DNA of 64,000 nucleotides, taken from Desulfobacteraceae bacterium (GTDB taxonomy: Bacteria > Desulfobacterota > Desulfobacteria > Desulfobacterales > RPRI01). Shown here one piece after another: positions 39,491 through 48,199 of the stretch. Below the pieces are notes generated by a model. The model saw only the letters and a list, made by a program, of their open reading frames with translations. It was not told where the DNA came from and ran no database searches. The number at the start of each line of letters is the position of its first letter. Position 1 is the stretch's first letter. Where the stretch lies: assembly GCA_011391695.1 (NCBI GenBank), contig JAABQB010000001.1, forward strand, positions 1-64,000, given 5' to 3'. Position numbers and translations under genes: made by a program.

Positions 39491-39901
39491 ATGGCAAAAA
39501 TGACCGAACGCATGATTGAATTATTCAAGAAAGTGCCTAACGCAATCCTTGCAACATCCACGGTTGATGGAACCCCCAATGCCGTTCCCGTGGGCGCGAA
39601 AAAAATCATCGACAGCGAAACCATTCTCATCTCGGACCAGTTTTTTAAAAAAACCCTGGCCAATTTGAAAGTCAACCCGAAAATGGCGATAACTTTCTGG
39701 GAAGGCCGCGAAGGATACCAGTTGAAAGGTTCAGTTGTTATAGAAACAACAGGCCAGCGATATGAAGATACTGCCAAATGGATAGAAGAATTGGGCAACA
39801 AGGCGGGGTTCCCCCTTAAATCAAAAGGCGCTGTTATTTTAAAGATAGAAGAAATCTACAGTGTGGCGCCAGGGCCTGGTGCCGGCAAGAAACTGGCGTA
39901 A
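39491..39901 (+). CDS. PPOX-class flavin-binding protein
   Basis: Split-barrel FMN-binding protein of 136 residues. MIELFKKVPNAILATSTVDG (8-27) and TPNAVPVGAKKIID match the pyridoxamine 5'-phosphate oxidase-like superfamily. Its reaction is unknown, but in anaerobes such proteins are often tied to oxidative-stress defence. AAAGGAGGAAG precedes the ATG. The next gene, on the same strand, is a selenoprotein peroxiredoxin, which fits a redox pair. Confidence 0.8.
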   Translation: MAKMTERMIELFKKVPNAILATSTVDGTPNAVPVGAKKIIDSETILISDQFFKKTLANLKVNPKMAITFWEGREGYQLKGSVVIETTGQRYEDTAKWIEELGNKAGFPLKSKGAVILKIEEIYSVAPGPGAGKKLA

Positions 39902-39996
39902 ACCAAATATTTGTTTACCTGCTGAAGACATATATACTTCCACGAAGATTATGCGTTTTTGAATCTTAATTTCTTTATTAAAAAGGAGGTTTGCCT

Positions 39997-40716
39997 ATGC
40001 CTGAGGAATTCAAAGCCGGGTGTGCCCGTCCAACCGGCGGGCCGGTGGGAGAAGCTGTTGCTCCGGAAGAAACAAAGGATAATAAAAAACCAAAGGAGGT
40101 TGCGAAAATGATAAAAGTTGGAAGAAAAGCGCCAGATTTTTCAGCGCCGGCGTACTTAAACGGAAAATTTGTAAATATTAAACTATCAGAATACCTGGGC
40201 AAATGGGTGGTTTTATGTTTTTATCCGGGTGATTTCACATTCGTCTGAGCTACTGAAATTTCAGCAGTTGCTGAAAAATTTCCTGAATTCCAGAAACTGG
40301 GAGTCGAAGTGCTTTCAATGAGTATCGACAGCGTGTTTGTTCATAAAATGTGGAACGATCACGAACTTTCAAAAATGGTTTCAGGCGGAGTTCCCTATCC
40401 AATGTTGTCGGATGGCGGCGGAAAAGTGGGTTCTGTATACGGCGTATATGATGAGGATGCAGGTGTGGAAACAAGGGGCAGGTTTATCATTGATCCTGAC
40501 GGCGTAATACAGGGATTCGAAGTGTTGACGCCCCCTGTTGGAAGAAACGTAAACGAGTCCTTGAGACAAATTCAGGCATTTCAACTGGTAAGAAACAGCA
40601 AAGGCACGGAAGCAACCCCTTCAGGATGGAAACCTGGCAAGATGACTCTTAAGCCGGGCCCAGGCCTTGTCGGAAAAGTATGGGAAGTCTGGAAGACAGA
40701 AATGGCATTTGATTAG
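39997..40716 (+). CDS. prxU: Selenocysteine-containing peroxiredoxin
   Basis: Reduces peroxides; a selenoprotein read through an in-frame TGA. The frame runs through TGA at 40246-40248, in [18 protein letters not shown], exactly where peroxiredoxins have the peroxidatic Cys in FTFVCPTE. Both sides are conserved ([18 protein letters not shown] before, [11 protein letters not shown] after). Sec is residue 84 of 239 from the ATG at 39997. A second ATG at 40108 has its own AAAGGAGG and gives a standard-length enzyme with Sec at 47. A SECIS-like hairpin follows the TGA. Gene finders would split or truncate it. Confidence 0.93.
40255..40282 (+). promoter_or_regulatory. Bacterial SECIS hairpin
   Basis: Starting 7 bases after the TGA, GAAATT (40255-40260) pairs with AATTTC (40277-40282) and TCAGC (40261-40265) with GCTGA (40270-40274). 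An AA bulge lies between the stems and the loop is AGTT, which includes the expected G. Distance and loop suit SelB recognition. Confidence 0.85.
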
Positions 40717-40735
40717 AGGGTGTTGCCGGTTTTTT

Positions 40736-41584
40736 CTATCCGGCGCTTTTCGGAATAACGTTGCTGAGCTTTACGAATTCCTCAACTGTCAGGGTTTCGG
40801 CGCGCCGCACAGGATCAATTCCGGCGCTGTTTAAGGCCAAAACCGCGGTTTGTGCGTCAATTCCAAGCTCGCTTCCTGAAAGGGAATTTTTGAGGGTTTT
40901 GCGCCTTTTCCCGAAAGCGGCCTTGATTACTCTGAAAAAAAACTTCTCGTCGTCAACCGGGAAATCAGGACTCTCCTTGAATCTAATTTCAATGATCTGG
41001 GAATCTATCTTAGGCTTCGGGAAAAAAAGGGAGGCTTTTACATCGGCGATTTTACTTATATCGGAGCAGTACCTGAGCATGACAGATATCCTGCCGTAAT
41101 CTTTGCCGCCCGGTTTTGCGCAGATCCTTTCAGAAAGTTCCTTCTGGAACATCAGTACGGCGCGGCTCACATAACTCCTTTGGATGATGAGCCTTATAAG
41201 CACCTGGGATGAGATGTTATAAGGAAGATTCCCGATAACAAATATTTTACGGCCATGCTTTGCCGCTGCCCTTTCAATATCGATTTCCAGGATGTTTTCA
41301 TTGATTATATCGACATTATTGATATTTTTTGCAAGAAGCTCGCTTTTTAACAGGGGCACGAGATTTATATCCTTTTCGACCGCAAATACTTTTTCTGCGG
41401 CAAGAGCAAGCGGAACGGTGAGGGCTCCGAGGCCTGCTCCTATCTCAAGAACAATATCTTCTTTAGATATGCCTGAGCGGGAGACTATCATTTCAGCCGT
41501 GGAAGGATCAGAGAGAAAATTCTGGCCTAACTGTTTTTTTGGCGAAAGATTAAACGCTGCAAAGAGCGTTCTTGGTGATGTCAT
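40736..41584 (-). CDS. rsmA: 16S rRNA dimethyladenosine transferase
   Basis: Dimethylates A1518/A1519 in 16S rRNA helix 45 using S-adenosylmethionine. The 282-residue product has the FNLSPKKQLGQNFLSDPSTA opening, EIGAGLGALT (SAM-binding), ENILEID and the catalytic NLPYN motif, with the small C-terminal domain complete. It overlaps the upstream DUF2062 gene by 4 bases and converges with prxU; only 19 bases separate the two stop codons. Confidence 0.95.
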   Translation of the reverse strand: MTSPRTLFAAFNLSPKKQLGQNFLSDPSTAEMIVSRSGISKEDIVLEIGAGLGALTVPLALAAEKVFAVEKDINLVPLLKSELLAKNINNVDIINENILEIDIERAAAKHGRKIFVIGNLPYNISSQVLIRLIIQRSYVSRAVLMFQKELSERICAKPGGKDYGRISVMLRYCSDISKIADVKASLFFPKPKIDSQIIEIRFKESPDFPVDDEKFFFRVIKAAFGKRRKTLKNSLSGSELGIDAQTAVLALNSAGIDPVRRAETLTVEEFVKLSNVIPKSAG

Positions 41585-42060
41585 GAGACAGATTTTTCCT
41601 GCTGCTTTGCCGACAATCTTCTTCTGGAGCGAAATTTTTTTACAAACCGCCGGGTTAAAAAATACGCTGCTACGGCAGGCACTATCCCTATTATTATTCC
41701 ACCCGTAATCAAGGCAAAGGTTGCGTCAATTCCGAGCTTGGTCAGTTCGGTCAATGTCGTGTATTTTGTGTCGAAAGGAATCGAGGTGCCCAGGATCAGG
41801 GATCCGGTCTTATAACTCCCCATGTATATGAAAGGGATGGTAAGGGGATTTCCGATCCAGACTCCTATTGCCGCTGCCGCCTTGCTTGCCCTCAGGATGT
41901 ACGCGAGAGCTAATGCAAGGACAGTATGAAAAGGGAAAGTTGGGGTTATTCCAATAAAAATTCCTATCGCCATCCCCGACGCTATAAAATTCGGATCTCC
42001 CTTGAGCTGCTTTATGCTTTCAATAAATTGGCTGGTTTTTTTCTTCAGATACGTGTTCAT
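41581..42060 (-). CDS. DUF2062 membrane protein
   Basis: Membrane protein of 159 residues. GIFIGITPTFPFHTVLALAL and IGVWIGNPLTIPFIYMGSYK are DUF2062 signatures. Three hydrophobic segments are visible, near 26-54, 62-80 and 115-135. Function is unknown. The stop codon overlaps the rsmA start (ATGA), so the genes are translationally coupled. Confidence 0.8.
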   Translation of the reverse strand: MNTYLKKKTSQFIESIKQLKGDPNFIASGMAIGIFIGITPTFPFHTVLALALAYILRASKAAAAIGVWIGNPLTIPFIYMGSYKTGSLILGTSIPFDTKYTTLTELTKLGIDATFALITGGIIIGIVPAVAAYFLTRRFVKKFRSRRRLSAKQQEKSVS

Positions 42061-42205
42061 AAATTGCTTTTTCCATAAAAATCTTGCATGATCATATCTA
42101 CTTATTTAATATGATATTTATATCATAGGCCATATTATATACAAGATTATTGTTTGGCAGTAAAATATCTTGGATCATCTTCAAAAGAATCAGTGATTAT
42201 ATCAG

Positions 42206-42262
42206 GATTCAAGATGTCCCGCCATAAAGATTGGCTGGCCTTCGGCAGGGTTCAAGGATTCC
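42206..42262. repeat. GGATTCAAG / CCCGCCATAA repeat
   Basis: GGATTCAAGATGTCCCGCCA, then TTGGCTGGCCTTCGGCAGGG. The reverse complement of nearly the same sequence lies at about 45919-45962, so this is a second dispersed family. Confidence 0.75.
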
Positions 42263-42313
42263 AGTGAAAGGAAAAGTGGAAGAAGAGCCAATATCATTAT
42301 CAAGGAGGATGAG

Positions 42314-42697
42314 ATGGTCAGAAAAAAAGGAAAATCGATAAGCTTTGATGCAATGGTCAAATTTTTTATGATGAACTATGATATCCCATCCAGAAAAGAT
42401 ATTCAGAAGATTATAATCAGGCTGGATAACCTCGAGACTTTAATCAGAAATTCAGTAGTTTCCCCCAAAGGCGGCCGTTTTCTCACAGGTGACGGGAAGG
42501 TCAGGAACAGCAGAACTGTCAAAACAGCTTTTGAAGTAGTTTATGACGCAATCAAGAGCTTTGAACATGGGGCGGATTTTGCTGAAATTCAGGCCAAAAC
42601 CGGTTTCGGTGAAAAGAAAATCCGCAACATCATTTTCAGGCTTAACAAATTCGGCAGGATTAAAAGGAAAAACAGAGGGATTTACATCGCGGTGTAG
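42314..42697 (+). CDS. Small helix-turn-helix protein
   Basis: Basic protein of 127 residues. The C-terminal half (about 67-125) reads as a winged helix: AFEVVYDAIKSFEHGADFAE, then TGFGEKKIRNIIFRLNKFGR with a basic KRKNRGIY end. The N-terminal part contains YDIPSRKDIQKIIIRLDNLE, which may be a dimerising helix. It could bind DNA or RNA, but its family is not known to me. CAAGGAGGATG precedes the ATG. Confidence 0.65.
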   Translation: MVRKKGKSISFDAMVKFFMMNYDIPSRKDIQKIIIRLDNLETLIRNSVVSPKGGRFLTGDGKVRNSRTVKTAFEVVYDAIKSFEHGADFAEIQAKTGFGEKKIRNIIFRLNKFGRIKRKNRGIYIAV

Positions 42698-42702
42698 AAG
42701 AC

Positions 42703-42795
42703 AGTGAATAGTGAATGGTGAAGAGTGAATAGGAAAAGCAATAAGGCTGAAGTTGCTAAAAGTCTTCAGCCTAATAACCTTCAGTCTATTATACA
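42703..42795. repeat. GTGAATAG and GGCTGAAG repeat words
   Basis: AGTGAATAGTGAATGGTGAA words are followed by GGCTGAAGTTGCTAAAAGTC, facing CTTCAGCC and CCTTCAGTC. The array closely matches the cluster at 26-142 and ends near the start of the M16 protease gene. Confidence 0.8.
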
Positions 42796-42817
42796 AAACA
42801 GTAAATCAGTGAGTTAA

Positions 42818-45799
42818 ATGAATATACAAAACGATCGCAATGATGAAGGCATCTATGCAGAGGATGTCATATCCGGTTATATTGTCAGACGTGTTACACC
42901 ACTTAAAGAGATAAAATCCTTTTTTTATGAACTTGAGCATTCTGCAACAGGCGCAAGGCATGTGCATATAAGCAATGATGACAGTGAAAATACGTTCGGA
43001 GTTGCTTTCAAGACTGTGCCTGCCGATTCAACCGGAGTTGCCCACATCCTTGAGCATACCGCTTTGTGCGGATCTAAAAAGTTTCCGGTGCGCGATCCTT
43101 TCTTTTCAATGATTAAAAGAAGCCTTAATACATTCATGAATGCATTTACTGCTTCCGACTGGACCATGTATCCTTTTTCTACGCAGAATCAAAAAGATTT
43201 TTACAACCTTATGGAGGTTTATCTTGACGCGGCGTTTTATCCGCTTCTTGACGAGCTGAGTTTCAGGCAGGAGGGGCATCGCCTCGAAATTGAAGAAGAC
43301 GGAAACAACGGCAGCTCAAAGCTCGTTTACAAGGGTATTGTGTATAATGAAATGAAAGGCGCCATGTCATCACCGGAACAGGTCCTGTCCCGCTCAGTAT
43401 TAAACGCCCTCTATCCACTTACAACGTACAGTTTCAATTCCGGAGGAGATCCCGCCGTAATCCCGGCACTGACATATGATGATTTAAAAAAATTTCACGG
43501 CAGGCATTATCATCCAAGCAATGCGTATTTCTATACCTACGGGAATCTTTCTTTGCGGGAGACCCTTTATTTTATTAATGAGAAAGTCCTGAAGAATTTT
43601 GAGCGCATCGATCCGGGAACTGATGTGCCTTCCCATCCGAGATGGAACGAATCACGAAAGGGCTGTTATTTTTATCCTCTGGCGAAAAGCGAAGATCCTC
43701 TCAAAAAAAACCAGGCATGTCTTGCGTGGCTGACATCAGACATAACAGACTCGTTCGAAGTTCTTTTACTTGTGATTCTTGAGCATATTCTCCTTGGAAA
43801 TTCAGCTTCTCCGCTTCGAAAAGCCCTCATAGATTCGGGACTTGGTTCTTCCCTTTGCGATTCCGCAGGCTATGATCCGGGAAACAGGGATACGCTGTTT
43901 GCCTGCGGCTTAAAGGATGTAAAAGAATCGGACGCCGAAGAGATTGAGAAGATAATATTCGGTGTTTTTTCAGATCTTTCGGAAAAGGGCATTGACAAAG
44001 AGCTTATTGAATCTGCTCTTCACCAGATAGAGTTCCACCGCAAGGAGGTGACAAATACGCCGTATCCTTACGGAATAAAACTTTTAACCTCTTTTGCGGG
44101 AAGCTGGCTTCATGGTGGAGATCCCGCAAGGATCCTCGATTTCGATGCGGACCTCAAGAGACTGCGCGAGGAAATGTCAAAAGGGCCCCTTTTTGAAAAC
44201 AGGATAAGAGAATACTTTATAAATAATCAACACAGGGTGCTTTTGACTCTTGTCCCTGACCGGGAGATGGAACAGAAGGAGAGCGACAGGGTTGCTATTG
44301 AACTTGAAAGCGTTTTCAGGGGTTTGACGGAAGCCGGTATCGAAAAAATAAAAAATGATTCGAAAAGCCTTGAGGCGCTGCAGGGGAAAAAAGAAAATCT
44401 CTCATGCCTTCCGACGCTGGCGCTTTCCGATATTCCTCCGTCTGTGCAGTCGGTAAAGGAGGCATCTTCATACGGCGATGTTCCTGTTTCCTGCTACGAG
44501 CAGATCACAGGAGGTATACTCTATTTCACATCTGCCGCCGGAACAGGGAATCTTGATGTTAGTCTGATGCCCCTTGTCCCGTTTTTCTGTTTCGCTTTTT
44601 CGAAAGCAGGTACATCCTTAAGGGATTATTCGGACATGGCCCGGCGTATTGATGCATATACCGGCGGCATAGGCCTTTCAGCCAATGCCCGGACCGGCTT
44701 CGGTATGTCCGGATCATGTGTTCCCTTTGTTTCATTTAACGGAAAATGCCTTGCAAGGAATACGGGCATGATGTTTGATATAATAAGCGAATTATTGTTG
44801 AAACATGATTTTTCCGACCTGACCCGTTTAAAGAATCTGCTTCTCGAATACAGGGCCGGGCTTGAATCAATGGTAGTCCCGGGCGGCCACAGGCTGGCCC
44901 TCTCGCTGGCCTCGAGGAGTTTTTCAAATGCTTCCGCTTTGAGTGAAAACTGGCATGGAATTCACCAGCTTCTGTATATCAAGAATGTAACCGAAGATAT
45001 TTCTGAAGATAATTTGAGAAAAATTGCACGGGATCTCTCCCTGATAACTTCAGAGGTCATGACAAGAAGTAATTTGAAAACAGCCCTTATCGGTGATAAT
45101 ACAGCGCTCACAGAAGCGCTTCCCCATGTTCTTTCCCTGCGGGAAGGACTCGCCGCTGAAGGCCGCAGCGGGTTTTCATCGGGGAATATTTCAACTGAGG
45201 ATGATTTGCCGAAAGAAGGATGGAGCACATCGACATCCGTATCTTTCGTGGCATATGTTTTTGACGCCGTTCGGCTGGAGCATGAAGACGCTCCTCTGCT
45301 TGCGGTTATCAGCAAGCTGCTTAAATCGATGTACCTGCACCGTGAGATACGTGAAAAGGGGGGAGCGTACGGCGGTTTTTCAATTTACAATTCAGAAGAA
45401 GGCCTGTTTTCATATGCTTCGTACAGGGATCCTCACATAGTTAATACTCTCAAGATTTATGAGGGAGCTCCGGCTTTCATGAGACCGGAAAACATCGGCG
45501 ACGAGGACGTGAAGGAAGCCATTCTCCAGGTCTGTTCCGAAACAGACAGGCCGGACCCTCCGGGACCTGCCGCAAAAAAAGCATTTTACAGAAAAATTGT
45601 AAATCTTTCGGATGAGTTGAGGATGCGCTTTAAAAGTGGGGTGCTTTCGGTTACACGCGAAAAAGTGATAGATGCCGCAGGCAGGTATCTTACGGTAGAG
45701 AATAACAGGTGTGGAATCGCGGTGATATCGGGCGAAGAGAATCTTAAATCGGCTAATGAACAGCTTGCCGGCTCACCCTTGAAGCTGTTTAGAATATGA
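42818..45799 (+). CDS. PreP-type M16C zinc metalloprotease
   Basis: Full-length presequence-protease-like peptidase of 993 residues with two M16 halves. The inverted zinc motif HILEH is at 76-80 (H76 and H80 ligands, E79 catalytic), followed by LCGSKKFPVRDPFFSMIKRS and NTFMNAFTASDWTMYPF. The C-terminal half has EKGGAYGGFSIYN. Bacterial members degrade peptides in the cytosol. The start codon lies next to repeat words, without a strong ribosome-binding site. Confidence 0.9.
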   Translation: MNIQNDRNDEGIYAEDVISGYIVRRVTPLKEIKSFFYELEHSATGARHVHISNDDSENTFGVAFKTVPADSTGVAHILEHTALCGSKKFPVRDPFFSMIKRSLNTFMNAFTASDWTMYPFSTQNQKDFYNLMEVYLDAAFYPLLDELSFRQEGHRLEIEEDGNNGSSKLVYKGIVYNEMKGAMSSPEQVLSRSVLNALYPLTTYSFNSGGDPAVIPALTYDDLKKFHGRHYHPSNAYFYTYGNLSLRETLYFINEKVLKNFERIDPGTDVPSHPRWNESRKGCYFYPLAKSEDPLKKNQACLAWLTSDITDSFEVLLLVILEHILLGNSASPLRKALIDSGLGSSLCDSAGYDPGNRDTLFACGLKDVKESDAEEIEKIIFGVFSDLSEKGIDKELIESALHQIEFHRKEVTNTPYPYGIKLLTSFAGSWLHGGDPARILDFDADLKRLREEMSKGPLFENRIREYFINNQHRVLLTLVPDREMEQKESDRVAIELESVFRGLTEAGIEKIKNDSKSLEALQGKKENLSCLPTLALSDIPPSVQSVKEASSYGDVPVSCYEQITGGILYFTSAAGTGNLDVSLMPLVPFFCFAFSKAGTSLRDYSDMARRIDAYTGGIGLSANARTGFGMSGSCVPFVSFNGKCLARNTGMMFDIISELLLKHDFSDLTRLKNLLLEYRAGLESMVVPGGHRLALSLASRSFSNASALSENWHGIHQLLYIKNVTEDISEDNLRKIARDLSLITSEVMTRSNLKTALIGDNTALTEALPHVLSLREGLAAEGRSGFSSGNISTEDDLPKEGWSTSTSVSFVAYVFDAVRLEHEDAPLLAVISKLLKSMYLHREIREKGGAYGGFSIYNSEEGLFSYASYRDPHIVNTLKIYEGAPAFMRPENIGDEDVKEAILQVCSETDRPDPPGPAAKKAFYRKIVNLSDELRMRFKSGVLSVTREKVIDAAGRYLTVENNRCGIAVISGEENLKSANEQLAGSPLKLFRI

Positions 45800-45985
45800 A
45801 AGGAATAAGGCTGAAGGCGAAAGGCGGAAGGCAGGGATCAGTGGTCAGTGATCAGTAATCAGGGTAATACATGCTTTTCCTGACAACTTACATCAGGGGA
45901 AAGAGATGTTTTTCACTTGAATCCTGCCGAAGGCCCGCCAATCATTATGGCGGGAATCCTTGAATCCTCGGCCCCTCGAATCTTT
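45799..45985. repeat. Mixed dispersed repeat array
   Basis: GGCTGAAGGCGAAAGGCGGA, GATCAGTGGTCAGTGATCAG and CACTTGAATCCTGCCGAAGG words, with an internal CCCGCCAATCATTATGGCGG inverted pair. It fills the gap between two convergent genes and reaches the 3' end of the next gene. Confidence 0.8.
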
Positions 45986-45987
45986 TA

Positions 45988-46860
45988 TCAACTCTGAAAA
46001 AGATCCTCGAGACGCTTCCCGACGGCTTCGCTTATGGATCCTTTCCCCTTTGCAATCTCAACTGTATGCAGCCCTAATGTTCTGTAAAGGGAAAGTAGCC
46101 GGGGAGCTTTGGACTCAATCTCTGACAGGTGCTTTTCAATTGTCAGAATATCACCTCTTGCAATCGGACCTGTCAACGCATTCTGAACGCCCATCTTTTC
46201 TACGTTTGAAATAGTCCCTTCAATCAGGGGTTTTAGTCCCCTTAATGCATCCTCACCGGTCATCCCGGCAAGTTTTATGAGGCTTAAGGAAAGATCAAGT
46301 AGTGTAACAAGATAATTTGATGCAACAACCGCGGAGGCATGGTAAAGCATCTTTTCTTCAGTTTTTATGGTAACGCAGTGTGAGCCAAGGTCCTCTGTAA
46401 CATATTTTGCTGCTTCGACAGCTTCCCTGTCGCCTTCGACGGATGTTACAACGCCTGAAAACGGATTGAATTCATATTCGGTTGAGGCAAAGCTTTGCAG
46501 GGGATGCATTGATCCGATATATGCCCCGCAGGTTTTCGCAGATAATAATTCTGTCGAGGAAAGGGCGCCGCTGCAATGAAGAACAACGGAACCGGATTTG
46601 AAGCCGTTCTTTTCCGAGATGTTATCACAGACGCTTTTTATAGCGCCATCCGGTGTTGTGATGAAAACAATGTCAGCTTTTTTTGCAGCTTCCCATAAAA
46701 CATTGCTGAAACCAAAAGCGCCTATAAGATCGGCTATCCTTTTTGCGGAGGCAAGATTTTTACTGGCAAGTCCGACGGAAACATATCCGCTTTTTGCAAG
46801 GTATTTTGCAAGGGCTGTGCCGACTCTGCCGCAACCAATTACTGCGAACGAAGGTTTCAT
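45988..46860 (-). CDS. Rossmann/DUF2520 oxidoreductase-like protein
   Basis: NAD(P)-binding protein of 290 residues. FAVIGCGRVGTALAKYLAKS (5-24) is the nucleotide-binding loop. FITTPDGAIKSVCDNI and VLHCSGALSS follow, and a C-terminal helical DUF2520 domain contains YHASAVVASNYLVTLLDLSL. The fold resembles ketopantoate and 6-phosphogluconate dehydrogenases. It is divergent from panB, so a role as ketopantoate reductase (compare PanG proteins) is a reasonable inference. No panE is seen in the window. Confidence 0.78.
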   Translation of the reverse strand: MKPSFAVIGCGRVGTALAKYLAKSGYVSVGLASKNLASAKRIADLIGAFGFSNVLWEAAKKADIVFITTPDGAIKSVCDNISEKNGFKSGSVVLHCSGALSSTELLSAKTCGAYIGSMHPLQSFASTEYEFNPFSGVVTSVEGDREAVEAAKYVTEDLGSHCVTIKTEEKMLYHASAVVASNYLVTLLDLSLSLIKLAGMTGEDALRGLKPLIEGTISNVEKMGVQNALTGPIARGDILTIEKHLSEIESKAPRLLSLYRTLGLHTVEIAKGKGSISEAVGKRLEDLFQS

Positions 46861-47040
46861 ACGCCCGTTCCCTTTTTTGACATTTTTGCATCAAGGTGAT
46901 ATCGCTGAACTCACTTAAACGATGTTTACAATACTTTAATTTGCCGCGCAACAGGGAATAAGTCAAAAAAACATTTGTGGCGCAATATAAACCGCGGTTT
47001 GACCGGCAGACTGACGGGAAAAACAAAGGAGGCAAGTAAG

Positions 47041-47910
47041 ATGGAACCAAAGAAAGTGACCGCACCGGATATAAAGGATAGGAAAAAGAGCGGCGGGAAG
47101 ATAACAATGCTTACCGCCTATGATTATCCCACGGCTCTGCTTGTTGACAGGGCCGGGATTGATATGATTCTCGTGGGGGATTCTCTGGGAATGGTCGTGC
47201 TTGGTTACAAGGATACAGTATCGGTTACCATGGACGAAATGGTTCATCATGTGAAATCGGTTTCCTCGGCTGTTCAGAGGGCTCTTGTTGTAGGCGACAT
47301 GCCATTCGGATCTTATAATGTCTCGGTTGAAAAGGCTGTAGAAAACGCCAACAGGATGATGAAAGAGGCAAGGGCGGACGGCATAAAGCTTGAAGGAGGA
47401 AAGCAGATGGCGCGTATTGCTGAGGCCATCGTAAATGCAGGCATTCCCGTCCAGGGACATATCGGTCTCACTCCCCAGACCGCTTCATCCCTCGGGGGCT
47501 TCAAGGTGCAGGGAAAAAGTTTTGAGGCCGCCATGGCTCTCATCGAAGATGCCAGGGCTCTTGAAGATGCCGGATGTTTCTCTATAGTGCTTGAAGCCAT
47601 CCCTTCTCCCATTGCAAAGATGGTTACGGAGGCAATATCGATTCCCACCATAGGGATAGGCGCCGGTATCGACTGCGACGGCCAGGTTCTTGTAATTCAT
47701 GATCTCATAGGGCTCTTTGAAAGGTTTACACCCAAGTTTGTCAAGCAGTACGCCAAAATCAGCGATGTTATCTTTTCGGCCGTGAGTCAGTATAAGTCCG
47801 ATGTTGAGAACCTGAAATTCCCCGAGGAAAAGCACAGTTTTTCAATGAACCCGAAAGAGCTTGAAAAACTTAAGTCAAAAAAGAAAATACGCCCGGTAAA
47901 AAAGGGATAA
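47041..47910 (+). CDS. panB: Ketopantoate hydroxymethyltransferase
   Basis: Forms ketopantoate from 2-ketoisovalerate and methylene-tetrahydrofolate in pantothenate/CoA synthesis. The 289-residue protein has TMLTAYDYPTALLVDRAGID, ILVGDSLGMVVLGYKDT, GDMPFGSY and VQGHIGLTPQ, all intact. The start is the ATG at 47041, with AAAGGAGG upstream; an earlier in-frame ATG at 46975 has no ribosome-binding site. It ties folate one-carbon units to CoA supply. The C-terminal 30 residues are Lys-rich. Confidence 0.93.
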   Translation: MEPKKVTAPDIKDRKKSGGKITMLTAYDYPTALLVDRAGIDMILVGDSLGMVVLGYKDTVSVTMDEMVHHVKSVSSAVQRALVVGDMPFGSYNVSVEKAVENANRMMKEARADGIKLEGGKQMARIAEAIVNAGIPVQGHIGLTPQTASSLGGFKVQGKSFEAAMALIEDARALEDAGCFSIVLEAIPSPIAKMVTEAISIPTIGIGAGIDCDGQVLVIHDLIGLFERFTPKFVKQYAKISDVIFSAVSQYKSDVENLKFPEEKHSFSMNPKELEKLKSKKKIRPVKKG

Positions 47911-48199
47911 AGGATATCGATCCGGACGAACTTGCTGAAAGACTGGAAAGATTTGGCAGAGAGATGCAACAAGGAGATTTTCAGGCCGACTGAAAAGATA
48001 AAGAGCGGGGGATATAAATAAATGCGTCAGGCGGTTTGTAAAATTTCTTTGACTTTATTTGAAGAAATAGATGATAAGTAAAATTTGAATTATCTCAAAA
48101 AGAGTTGATGATTACATACGGGCCTTCTTTGTCTTATTTCGACAAATTGTAAGAAGCTCCGGAATTAAATATTTATATTAGGAGCCCAGACAGATAATA

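Noticed and set aside
40721-40745. GCCGG/CCGGC hairpin as terminator of prxU
   Set aside because: The stem is only 5 bp, overlaps the rsmA stop and the T-run is in the loop, so support is weak.
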